The notes beneath the pieces were generated by a model that was given only the letters and a program-made list of their open reading frames with translations, was not told the DNA's origin and did no database searches. Shown in pieces: positions 1 to 6,305 of a stretch of 9,514 nucleotides of DNA. A program made the position numbers and the translations under genes. The DNA is from Flavobacteriaceae bacterium (lineage in GTDB: Bacteria; Bacteroidota; Bacteroidia; Flavobacteriales; Flavobacteriaceae), in contig JABHGH010000128.1 in the NCBI GenBank assembly GCA_018672145.1, forward strand, positions 1 through 9,514, in the 5' to 3' direction. Position 1 is the first letter of the stretch; each line of letters opens with the position of its first letter.

Positions 1-654
1 TTGACCGATTATTTTGAAGACCACGATGTTGCCGTTATGGTTGGGGGGTCTGGGTTGTATATGCAAGCTGTCGTGAACGGAATTGATAAATTTCCAGAGG
101 TTTCAGAGGAAATTCGAAACACACTAGCTAGTCGATTAGCAGTTGACGGTTTGTCAGGTTTGCAACAAGAATTACAAGAACTTGATCCTGTACACTATAA
201 AAATGTAGACAAACAAAATCCAAGTCGCATACTACGAGCTTTAAGCGTGTGCCTTGCTTCTGGAAAACCGTACTCCTCATTTCTCGGTCAAAACAAACAG
301 AAGCGTCCTTTTGAAGTGCTCGCACTAACGGTTGATATACCTCGCCAAGTACTCTATGACCGCATTAATAAACGTGTTGATCAAATGATGAATGCAGGGA
401 TGTTGCAGGAAGCCCAAAAGCTCTATCTATACAGGTCACTCAATGCATTGCAGACTGTTGGTTATAAAGAAATATTTGACTTTTTCGAAGAAAAAATAAG
501 TTTGGATCGTGCCATTGAATTAACCAAGCAGCACACGAGACACTACGCAAAACGACAAATGACATGGGTGAGACGAAAGGAAGTAAACGCACACAAACTG
601 GATTTCGATTGTACGGATAGTGAATTAAAAAAATACTTATCATTAAGTAATTAG
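1..654 (+). CDS. miaA: tRNA dimethylallyltransferase MiaA, C-terminal part (5' end outside window)
   Basis: Transfers a dimethylallyl group from DMAPP to N6 of A37 in tRNAs that read codons beginning with U, which stabilises codon-anticodon pairing. Visible motifs, numbered from the first codon in the window, are GGSGLY (15-20), NPSRILRAL (73-81), the helical RVDQMM..GMLQEA stretch (125-138), QTVGYKEIF (151-159) and YAKRQMTW (182-189). All are typical of the IPP transferase family. About 217 residues are present against roughly 300 for the family. The missing N-terminus should hold the P-loop and the catalytic Thr/Asp, so base 1 is internal and its TTG codon is probably a leucine, not a start. 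The stop TAG (652-654) overlaps the purC stop on the other strand. No frameshift or damage is seen in the visible part. Confidence 0.95.
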   Translation: MTDYFEDHDVAVMVGGSGLYMQAVVNGIDKFPEVSEEIRNTLASRLAVDGLSGLQQELQELDPVHYKNVDKQNPSRILRALSVCLASGKPYSSFLGQNKQKRPFEVLALTVDIPRQVLYDRINKRVDQMMNAGMLQEAQKLYLYRSLNALQTVGYKEIFDFFEEKISLDRAIELTKQHTRHYAKRQMTWVRRKEVNAHKLDFDCTDSELKKYLSLSN

Positions 655-1601
655 GGAAGATACTCCTTGAGATTGTGTTGCATGCGCTGCACAATGTTAC
701 CTACGTCTGCTTTTTCAAAAGGCATTCCCATAATCTGCTCATACAATTCGATGTAGCGCTGAGAAACGCTTTCAATATAGTCGTCGTTCATTACTGGCAA
801 GTTCTGTCCCTCAAGCCCTTGGAATCCATTACTGATAAGCCACTGACGAACAAACTCTTTAGAAAGCTGCTTTTGTGGTAAGCTTTGCTCTTGACGCTCT
901 TGATATCCATCGGCATAAAAATAACGAGACGAATCAGGGGTGTGAATTTCATCAATCAAAACAATTTTCCCCGAACTATCCTTGCCAAACTCATACTTAG
1001 TGTCAACAAGAAGCAACCCTTGTTTAGCGGCAAGTTCAGTGCCACGGGCAAACAACGCATTGGTGTAGACTTTCAGTTGTTTGTATTCATCTTCTGGGAC
1101 AATGCCTTGGCTAATGATCTGCTGCTCGCTAATGTCTTCATCGTGATCGCCTTGTTCTGCTTTGGTTGCAGGGGTTATTATAGGATTTGGGAATTTATCG
1201 TTTTCTTTCATTCCCTCAGGCATGAGAACGCCACAAATCATTCGTTTTCCAACTTTATATTCTCTAGCTGCATGACCAGCTAGATAGCCGCGAATAACCA
1301 TCTCGATCTTATAAGGAGTACATTTTTTACCTACAGCAACATTGGGATCTGGCGTGTCGGTAATCCAGTTTGGAACCAAATCGGCGGTTGCTCTCATCAT
1401 ATGTGTGGCAATCTGATTGAGGATTTGCCCCTTAAAAGGAATTCCCCTCGGCATGACAACATCAAAGGCAGACAGGCGATCTGTTGCCACCATGATGAGT
1501 AGATCGTCAGCCAACGAATACACCTCTCGAACTTTTCCAGTGTACTTATTTTTTTGCCCTGTGAAGGCAAAATCGGTTTTCATTAGTGTGTTTGTGGCCA
1601 T
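651..1601 (-). CDS. purC: Phosphoribosylaminoimidazole-succinocarboxamide synthase (SAICAR synthetase)
   Basis: Cytosolic enzyme of de novo purine synthesis that joins CAIR and L-aspartate using ATP to form SAICAR. The 316-residue protein shows GKVREVY (22-28, ATP site), TDRLSAFD (40-47), IRGYLAGHA (103-111), the TPATKAEQ loop (143-150), LVDTKYEFG (198-206) and DEIHTPDSSRYF (217-228). It belongs to the longer, yeast-like PurC form of about 300 residues, not the 237-residue E. coli form. The chosen ATG overlaps the phoH stop by one base (TAATG), which favours it over the second in-frame ATG at codon 7. That arrangement suggests ribosomes reinitiate after phoH. The 3' end overlaps miaA by 4 bases, and no hairpin terminator is visible, so transcripts may run antisense into miaA. 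Confidence 0.97.
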   Translation of the reverse strand: MATNTLMKTDFAFTGQKNKYTGKVREVYSLADDLLIMVATDRLSAFDVVMPRGIPFKGQILNQIATHMMRATADLVPNWITDTPDPNVAVGKKCTPYKIEMVIRGYLAGHAAREYKVGKRMICGVLMPEGMKENDKFPNPIITPATKAEQGDHDEDISEQQIISQGIVPEDEYKQLKVYTNALFARGTELAAKQGLLLVDTKYEFGKDSSGKIVLIDEIHTPDSSRYFYADGYQERQEQSLPQKQLSKEFVRQWLISNGFQGLEGQNLPVMNDDYIESVSQRYIELYEQIMGMPFEKADVGNIVQRMQHNLKEYLP

Positions 1602-2557
1602 TAGTTATGATGCTCTGTTTTTTTGTATGCTTCGATGACTTTTTTAACGAGTTGATGACGAATAACATCTCGACCATCGAGATAAATAATCTCTATCCCT
1701 TTGACATCTGCCAAAATCAACAGGACTTCTTTTAGCCCTGAAATCACACGTCTAGGAAGATCAATTTGACCAGGATCGCCCGTAATGACAAACTTTGTGT
1801 TCTTCCCCATTCGGGTTAAAAACATTTTCATTTGGTTGTGGGTGGTATTTTGGGCTTCATCCAAAATCACAAAGGCATTATCGAGAGTACGACCACGCAT
1901 AAAAGCCATGGGGGCAATCTGTATCGTTCCCTTCTCAATATAACTCGAAAGCTTTTCTGCAGGAATCATATCACGAAGTGCGTCATATAATGGCTGCATG
2001 TAGGGATCAAGTTTTTCTTTTAAATCACCAGGCAAAAACCCTAAGTTTTCACCTGCTTCAACGGCTGGACGTGTAAGAACAATCCGCTTAACTTCTTTAT
2101 TTTTGAGTGCCTTCACTGCCATTGCAACGCCCGTATAGGTTTTCCCTGTTCCTGCGGGACCAACAGCAAAAACCAAGTCGTTTGTCGTAATAGCCTCTAC
2201 CATACGTGCTTGATTGATAGTGCGTGTTTTAATGACTTTGCCGCCAACACCATGTAAAAGCGTTTCATTGTCTGTGGAGTCAAGACCAAAATTATCCTCC
2301 TCCGATGAGGTAAGGATTTCCTCGACAGTATTTTCATCTAAGGAATTGTATTTTCCATAATAAAGCATCAAACGATCCATTTGTTTTTCAAACTCCTCTA
2401 GAATTTCCTCTTCACCATAAGCTGTGACCGTATCGCCACGAGCTACAATTTTTAGTTTTGGGAAATATCGCTTCAAAATGGCAATATTCTTACTCTTACT
2501 TCCTCCATAAAATATGGTTGGGTTGACTTCTGACAGTTGTATTGTTAGTTCATTCAA
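1601..2557 (-). CDS. phoH: PhoH family ATPase (PhoH-like protein)
   Basis: Cytosolic P-loop NTPase of the PhoH family. These proteins are linked to RNA metabolism and in E. coli to phosphate starvation, but the exact role is not settled. An N-terminal domain resembling KH/PhoH-associated regions (about 1-75) precedes the ATPase core. Numbered from the upstream TTG at 2563, Walker A GPAGTGKT is 135-142, TRPAVEAGE 164-172, RGRTLD 223-228 and Walker B VILDEAQNT 232-240. The frame has no ATG near its start, only TTG at 2563 and at 2557. I chose 2557 because it gives MNELTIQLSEV, which resembles the N-terminus I recall for flavobacterial relatives. Starting at 2563 would add two residues. The gene is transcribed away from the SAM hydrolase-like gene and is coupled to purC through TAATG. 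Confidence 0.95.
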   Translation of the reverse strand: MNELTIQLSEVNPTIFYGGSKSKNIAILKRYFPKLKIVARGDTVTAYGEEEILEEFEKQMDRLMLYYGKYNSLDENTVEEILTSSEEDNFGLDSTDNETLLHGVGGKVIKTRTINQARMVEAITTNDLVFAVGPAGTGKTYTGVAMAVKALKNKEVKRIVLTRPAVEAGENLGFLPGDLKEKLDPYMQPLYDALRDMIPAEKLSSYIEKGTIQIAPMAFMRGRTLDNAFVILDEAQNTTHNQMKMFLTRMGKNTKFVITGDPGQIDLPRRVISGLKEVLLILADVKGIEIIYLDGRDVIRHQLVKKVIEAYKKTEHHN

Positions 2558-2600
2558 TAGCAAACAATTTAATGATGAAAAGCCACCGCATTTTTTTTGG

Positions 2601-2608
2601 TAACTTTG
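2601..2608 (+). promoter_or_regulatory. Candidate Bacteroidota -7 element for the SAM hydrolase-like gene
   Basis: TAACTTTG matches TAnnTTTG exactly. Transcription would begin near 2615, leaving a leader of about 45 bases before the TTG at 2660. No clear -33 TTTG lies about 20 bases upstream. This element lies four bases to the left of the opposing phoH element, so polymerases at the two sites would face each other and their footprints would overlap. Confidence 0.35.
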
Positions 2609-2612
2609 TAAT

Positions 2613-2620
2613 CAAATTTA
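2613..2620 (-). promoter_or_regulatory. Candidate Bacteroidota -7 element for phoH-purC
   Basis: On the - strand the bases read TAAATTTG, an exact match to the Bacteroidota sigma-A-type -7 consensus TAnnTTTG. It would place a transcription start near 2606, about 50 bases upstream of the phoH TTG. I see no good TTTG-like -33 element at the usual distance. The call therefore rests on the -7 match and on its position in the only spacer that can drive phoH. Confidence 0.35.
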
Positions 2621-2659
2621 ACAATTTTTGTGTTCGCAGCTTAACTTAAAGTTATCAAT

Positions 2660-3493
2660 TTGAATCCTGTTCTCACACTCACATCAGATTTTGGACGAAA
2701 GGACCCATATCTGGCTGCGCTCAAGGGGGCCTTGTATTCTACTCTCAAGCAGCCTATAATTGTTGATATCTCCCACGAAATTGAGCCCTTTCATATTGCG
2801 CAAGCGGCTTTTGTTATCCAAAATAGTTACACACACTTTCCCGAAGGATCTGTGCATATGCTTTGCGTGGATGCAGCAATTAATCCAGAAAATCAACCGC
2901 TCATTGCCAAACTCAATAAGCACTATTTTGTTTGTCCCAACAACGGGATCTTGTCGCTGATTAATCCACAGTTTAAACCAGACGAAGTTTTTGTTATTGA
3001 CCACAGAGACCATCCTGTAAATAGTTTTAGCTCACTTTCTGTATATGTGCAAGCTGCTGCTCACTTAATGCGTGGTGGTGCACCAAATGTCATTGGAAAG
3101 AAAATAGATGAACTCAACGTGCGAATGCCGTTTACTCCAAGTGTAAGCAATGACAAGAAAACCATTGTTGGAAAAGTCATTTATGTTGATAATTATGAAA
3201 ATGTTATCACCAATATTAGTGAAAAATTATTCACCGATATTGGGCAACAGCGACCATTTACTATTCATGCTCGCAACAACGAGATCAAAAAAATATACCA
3301 TTCATACGCTGAAGTTATCCGCTTCGATATCGATAAAAACAAACGTGTTGAAGGTGGAAAAGAACTTGCGTTATTCAATACGCTAGGGCTACTCGAACTT
3401 GCCATTTATAAAAGTAATCCCAGACACACTGGAGGCGCTTCGAGCTTGTTTGGATTGAATTATCTAGATGTGGTCAATATTCAATTTGAATAG
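2660..3493 (+). CDS. SAM hydroxide adenosyltransferase / chlorinase-fluorinase family protein (DUF62), divergent active site
   Basis: Family members such as DUF62 SAM hydrolases, fluorinase and chlorinase act on S-adenosylmethionine by nucleophilic attack at C5'. The DUF62 type makes adenosine and methionine. The 277-residue protein has the N-terminal SAM-binding signature TLTSDFG (6-12) followed by KD and LKG, VDISHEI (35-41), VCPNNGILSLI (91-101), AAAHLMRGG (132-140) and, in the C-terminal barrel, YVDNYENVITNIS (175-187). Asp71, equivalent to the catalytic Asp, is present. The Arg and His of the published Asp-Arg-His triad align with Asn78 and Ser124, so hydrolase activity is uncertain. The frame has no ATG near the start. 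A stop lies 18 bases before the TTG at 2660, and only that TTG gives a family-like N-terminus (MNPVLTLTSDFG). dnaN follows 66 bases later on the same strand. Confidence 0.88.
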   Translation: MNPVLTLTSDFGRKDPYLAALKGALYSTLKQPIIVDISHEIEPFHIAQAAFVIQNSYTHFPEGSVHMLCVDAAINPENQPLIAKLNKHYFVCPNNGILSLINPQFKPDEVFVIDHRDHPVNSFSSLSVYVQAAAHLMRGGAPNVIGKKIDELNVRMPFTPSVSNDKKTIVGKVIYVDNYENVITNISEKLFTDIGQQRPFTIHARNNEIKKIYHSYAEVIRFDIDKNKRVEGGKELALFNTLGLLELAIYKSNPRHTGGASSLFGLNYLDVVNIQFE

Positions 3494-3507
3494 TGTTAAT
3501 AAATTAG

Positions 3508-3539
3508 TTTCCATATTCGAACTGGAAAAAGTATTTTTG
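3508..3539 (+). promoter_or_regulatory. Candidate Bacteroidota promoter for dnaN
   Basis: TATTTTTG at 3532-3539 matches TAnnTTTG exactly. TTTC at 3508-3511 sits 20 bases upstream, a one-mismatch TTTG at the expected -33 distance. Transcription would start near 3546, leaving a leader of about 15 bases. The same stretch contains an inverted repeat, TTTCCA (3508-3513) and TGGAAA (3523-3528), which covers the spacer. Confidence 0.4.
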
Positions 3540-3559
3540 TTTGTAACAACATTTTTATC

Positions 3560-4678
3560 ATGAAGTTTATCGTCTCAAGTTCAGCCCTTTTAAAACCAAT
3601 TCAAACTTTGAGCGGGGTGCTCAATACCACCAACACATTACCCATTTTAGATCATTTCCTGTTTGAAGTAAGTGACAACAAGCTTCGTGTCACGGCCACT
3701 GACTTGGAAACCACTATGTCGGCTGTCATTGATGTTGAATCTGATGAAAAAGGAAGTATTGCCGTTCCTGCACGCTTACTTTTGGAAACCATAAAGACAT
3801 TTCCTGAACAACCACTCACCTTTTCACTAACAGATCAAAATACCATTGAGATAAGCTCGAACTATGGAAAGTACGCTTTGGCCTACGCTACTGCAGAAGA
3901 ATATCCAAAGGCTGTAAGCGTAAGTGATGCAAGTCAAATATCGATAGTCGGAGACGTACTTTCAAATGCAATCACGAATACAATTTTTGCTTCTGGAAAT
4001 GATGATTTACGACCTGTTATGAGTGGTGTCTTTTTCCAACTTTCTTCTTCAGGACTTACATTTGTTGCTACTGACGCCCACAAGTTGGTGCGCTATGTCC
4101 GCACCGATGTAACAAGCGATGAATCCACGGAGTTTATCATGCCTAAAAAACCGCTGACTCTATTAAAGTCGATATTAACGGGTAGTGAATCAGAAGTTCA
4201 ACTTGAATACAATAACAGTAACGCTCGCTTTTCATTTGATGACGTGGAACTTACATGTCGCCTAATCGATGGGAAATACCCCAACTACGAAGCGGTAATA
4301 CCTAAAGACAATCCAAATGTTCTCACAATAGATCGTAATTTGTTTTTGACAACCATGAAACGTGTGAGTATTTTTTCAAACAAAACCACACATCAAGTAC
4401 GTTTAAAACTCGCTGGTGCAGAACTCAATATCTCAGCAGAAGATATTGACTACAGCAACCGTGCAGAAGAACGCTTGAGCTGTTCATACCAAGGGAATGA
4501 TTTGCAAATTGGCTTTAACGCTCGTTTTTTAATAGAGATGCTCAACAACATGACGTGCAAGGAAGTTCAGTTTGAAATGTCCTTACCAAACCGAGCGGGT
4601 ATTCTTACCCCATTAGATGGCACAGAGGAAGACGAGCAAATCACGATGCTTGTGATGCCCGTCATGCTCAATAGCTAA
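3560..4678 (+). CDS. dnaN: DNA polymerase III subunit beta (sliding clamp)
   Basis: Forms the dimeric ring that encircles DNA and tethers DNA polymerase III and other clamp-binding proteins. At 372 residues it has the normal family length. It shows the usual three repeated clamp folds (about 1-125, 126-250, 251-372). Visible family landmarks are LPIL (27-30), TATDLE (45-50), RPVMSGV (151-157), DAHKL (172-176), DGKYPNYEAVIP (247-258) and the C-terminal MLVMPVMLN (363-371). The C-terminal segment forms part of the hydrophobic pocket that binds clamp motifs. The ATG start is unambiguous and gives the family N-terminus MKFIVSS. The gene is not next to dnaA or an origin, and no DnaA-box cluster is present. 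It converges with gapN across a 13-base gap with no convincing terminator. Confidence 0.98.
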   Translation: MKFIVSSSALLKPIQTLSGVLNTTNTLPILDHFLFEVSDNKLRVTATDLETTMSAVIDVESDEKGSIAVPARLLLETIKTFPEQPLTFSLTDQNTIEISSNYGKYALAYATAEEYPKAVSVSDASQISIVGDVLSNAITNTIFASGNDDLRPVMSGVFFQLSSSGLTFVATDAHKLVRYVRTDVTSDESTEFIMPKKPLTLLKSILTGSESEVQLEYNNSNARFSFDDVELTCRLIDGKYPNYEAVIPKDNPNVLTIDRNLFLTTMKRVSIFSNKTTHQVRLKLAGAELNISAEDIDYSNRAEERLSCSYQGNDLQIGFNARFLIEMLNNMTCKEVQFEMSLPNRAGILTPLDGTEEDEQITMLVMPVMLNS

Positions 4679-4691
4679 CATTCAATTTACT

Positions 4692-6290
4692 CTATAGAAT
4701 ATAGTCTGTATTGATAAACTTTGATTTCTTAGAAGCCATCAAGCGCTCTAATATGGCGTTGTTTGTCTCATTATCTTTCGATGCTAAGAAAGTTCTGATC
4801 GAGAATGATCGCAAAGCGTCATGTACACTCAACGTACTTACCGCAGAGTTTTTACGTCCTGTGAATGGATAAACATCTGGACCACGCTGACATGAACTAT
4901 TAAGGTTTACACGACACACCAAATTGACAAGTGTATCGATAAGCGGAGCAAGTTTGGTAACGTCCTTACCAAACAAGCTTACTTGTTGGCCATAGGAAGA
5001 AGAAGACATATCGTCCAATGGCTGCTGTATATCAGTAAAAGAGAGTACTGGGATCACAGGTCCAAACTGTTCTTCTTCATAAACCTTCATGTCCGCTGAG
5101 ACTGGATATAAAACGGCTGGGAAACAGTAACTTTCAGACACTTCACCACCACGTTTATTCATAATCGCAGCACCCTTATCAATCGCATCATTAATGAGGT
5201 CCTTAATGTAAGTGGGTTTATTTGGCTCAGGTAGTGGCGTTAAAAGTGTGTTTTCCCAAGGCAGTCCAACATGTAGAGCATCGACAGCTTTTGTAAACTT
5301 TTCTAAAAATTCTTCACGAATATCTTCATGAACATACAATACTTTTAATGCGGTACAACGCTGTCCGTTGTAGGACAAGGTACCACTTATACATTCGGCA
5401 ACGGTTTGGTCTAAATCGGCATCTGGCAATATAATCCCTGGATTTTTTGCTTCAAGACCCAACACCAAACGAAGTCGGTTTTTGTAAGGGTGCAAATCCT
5501 GTAGAGAAATGGCAGAACTACTATGTCCAATCAAGGCCAATACATCGACAAGACCTGTTTTCATGATCGGAGATGCAATCGTCCGTCCACGTCCAAAAAC
5601 GATATTTACGACACCTGGAGGAAAACTCTTCTGAAAAGCTTCAAGAAGAGGCGCGATCAACAAAACACCATGCTTTGCAGGCTTAAAAATCGCCGTGTTT
5701 CCCATCATAATTGCAGGGATCAACAAACAGAATGTTTCGTTAAGCGGGTAATTGTATGGCCCCAGACAAAGAACAATTCCTATTGGACCTCTTCGGATAT
5801 GGGCATTCACACCACCTTCATTGTGAAACTTGGCGCTGTTTCGGTCAATCTCTTTATATGCAGAGATCGTATCGTTGATGTAATCGACTGTTCGGTCAAA
5901 TTCCTTTTGGGAGTCGTTGAGGTTTTTACCAATTTCCCACATTAAGAGCTTGACAACTTTCTCCCGCTCTAATTTCATAAAATCTACAAAGCGTTGCATA
6001 CAAGCAATGCGGTCAGCCACTTTCATGGTAGGCCATTTACCTTGTCCTTTGTCATAGGCCTTATCGGCAGCAGCCAAAGCTTCTAATGCAGCGGCTTCGT
6101 CCATATCGGGAACAGTTCCCAATAAAGTAGGACCATATTGACCATCCTTATTTTCGGTTTGAATTGAAGAATAAACCTCGGCTATGCTACCAGTCCAAGT
6201 GTTAATTTGTCCTCCTGTAAGGTATGTTGAATGTGCTATAGGGTTTTCTATAGCGTATTCTTTGGGTATTGTTGAATACGTTGCTTTCAT
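4692..6290 (-). CDS. gapN: NADP-dependent non-phosphorylating glyceraldehyde-3-phosphate dehydrogenase (aldehyde dehydrogenase superfamily)
   Basis: Oxidises glyceraldehyde-3-phosphate irreversibly to 3-phosphoglycerate while reducing NADP+, bypassing the ATP-forming glycolytic step. The 532-residue protein has the full aldehyde dehydrogenase core: oxyanion Asn180 in GPYNYP, Lys203 in FKPA, general base Glu280 in LGLEAKNP, nucleophile Cys312 in NGQRCTALK, and EEQFGPV (406-412). GQRCTA and CQRGPDVYPFTGRK (467-480) are typical of GapN and plant-type NADP-GAPDH and argue against a generic aldehyde dehydrogenase. Substrate preference is still inferred. The tail ending NTDYIL lies beyond the minimal fold and resembles what I recall of flavobacterial homologues. 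The ATG start lies 15 bases after the ilvA stop in an A-rich spacer with no good promoter match, so co-transcription with ilv genes is likely. Confidence 0.92.
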   Translation of the reverse strand: MKATYSTIPKEYAIENPIAHSTYLTGGQINTWTGSIAEVYSSIQTENKDGQYGPTLLGTVPDMDEAAALEALAAADKAYDKGQGKWPTMKVADRIACMQRFVDFMKLEREKVVKLLMWEIGKNLNDSQKEFDRTVDYINDTISAYKEIDRNSAKFHNEGGVNAHIRRGPIGIVLCLGPYNYPLNETFCLLIPAIMMGNTAIFKPAKHGVLLIAPLLEAFQKSFPPGVVNIVFGRGRTIASPIMKTGLVDVLALIGHSSSAISLQDLHPYKNRLRLVLGLEAKNPGIILPDADLDQTVAECISGTLSYNGQRCTALKVLYVHEDIREEFLEKFTKAVDALHVGLPWENTLLTPLPEPNKPTYIKDLINDAIDKGAAIMNKRGGEVSESYCFPAVLYPVSADMKVYEEEQFGPVIPVLSFTDIQQPLDDMSSSSYGQQVSLFGKDVTKLAPLIDTLVNLVCRVNLNSSCQRGPDVYPFTGRKNSAVSTLSVHDALRSFSIRTFLASKDNETNNAILERLMASKKSKFINTDYIL

Positions 6291-6305
6291 GCAATTTTTT
6301 TACAA

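Noticed and set aside
885..1283. 132-codon open frame on the + strand opposite purC
   Set aside because: It lies wholly antisense to a well-conserved gene, has no recognisable family features, and its sequence is explained by purC codon structure.
2591..2598. Eight-T run in the divergent spacer as a terminator or slippage site
   Set aside because: No GC-rich stem precedes it on either strand, and no gene ends nearby, since both neighbours start here.
2814..2822. TTATCCAAA resembling a DnaA box, near dnaN
   Set aside because: A single one-mismatch copy inside a coding region, with no cluster or A/T-rich unwinding region. dnaN is commonly not origin-linked in this phylum.
2655..3491. 11-base direct repeat TCAATTTGAAT at 2655-2665 and 3481-3491 flanking the SAM hydrolase-like gene
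   Set aside because: Repeats this short are expected several times by chance in 9.5 kb of A/T-rich sequence, and the second copy encodes the protein's C-terminus. There are no other signs of a mobile unit.
5523..5945. 140-codon open frame on the + strand opposite gapN
   Set aside because: Antisense to conserved dehydrogenase sequence that includes the active-site region; no start context or domain supports it.
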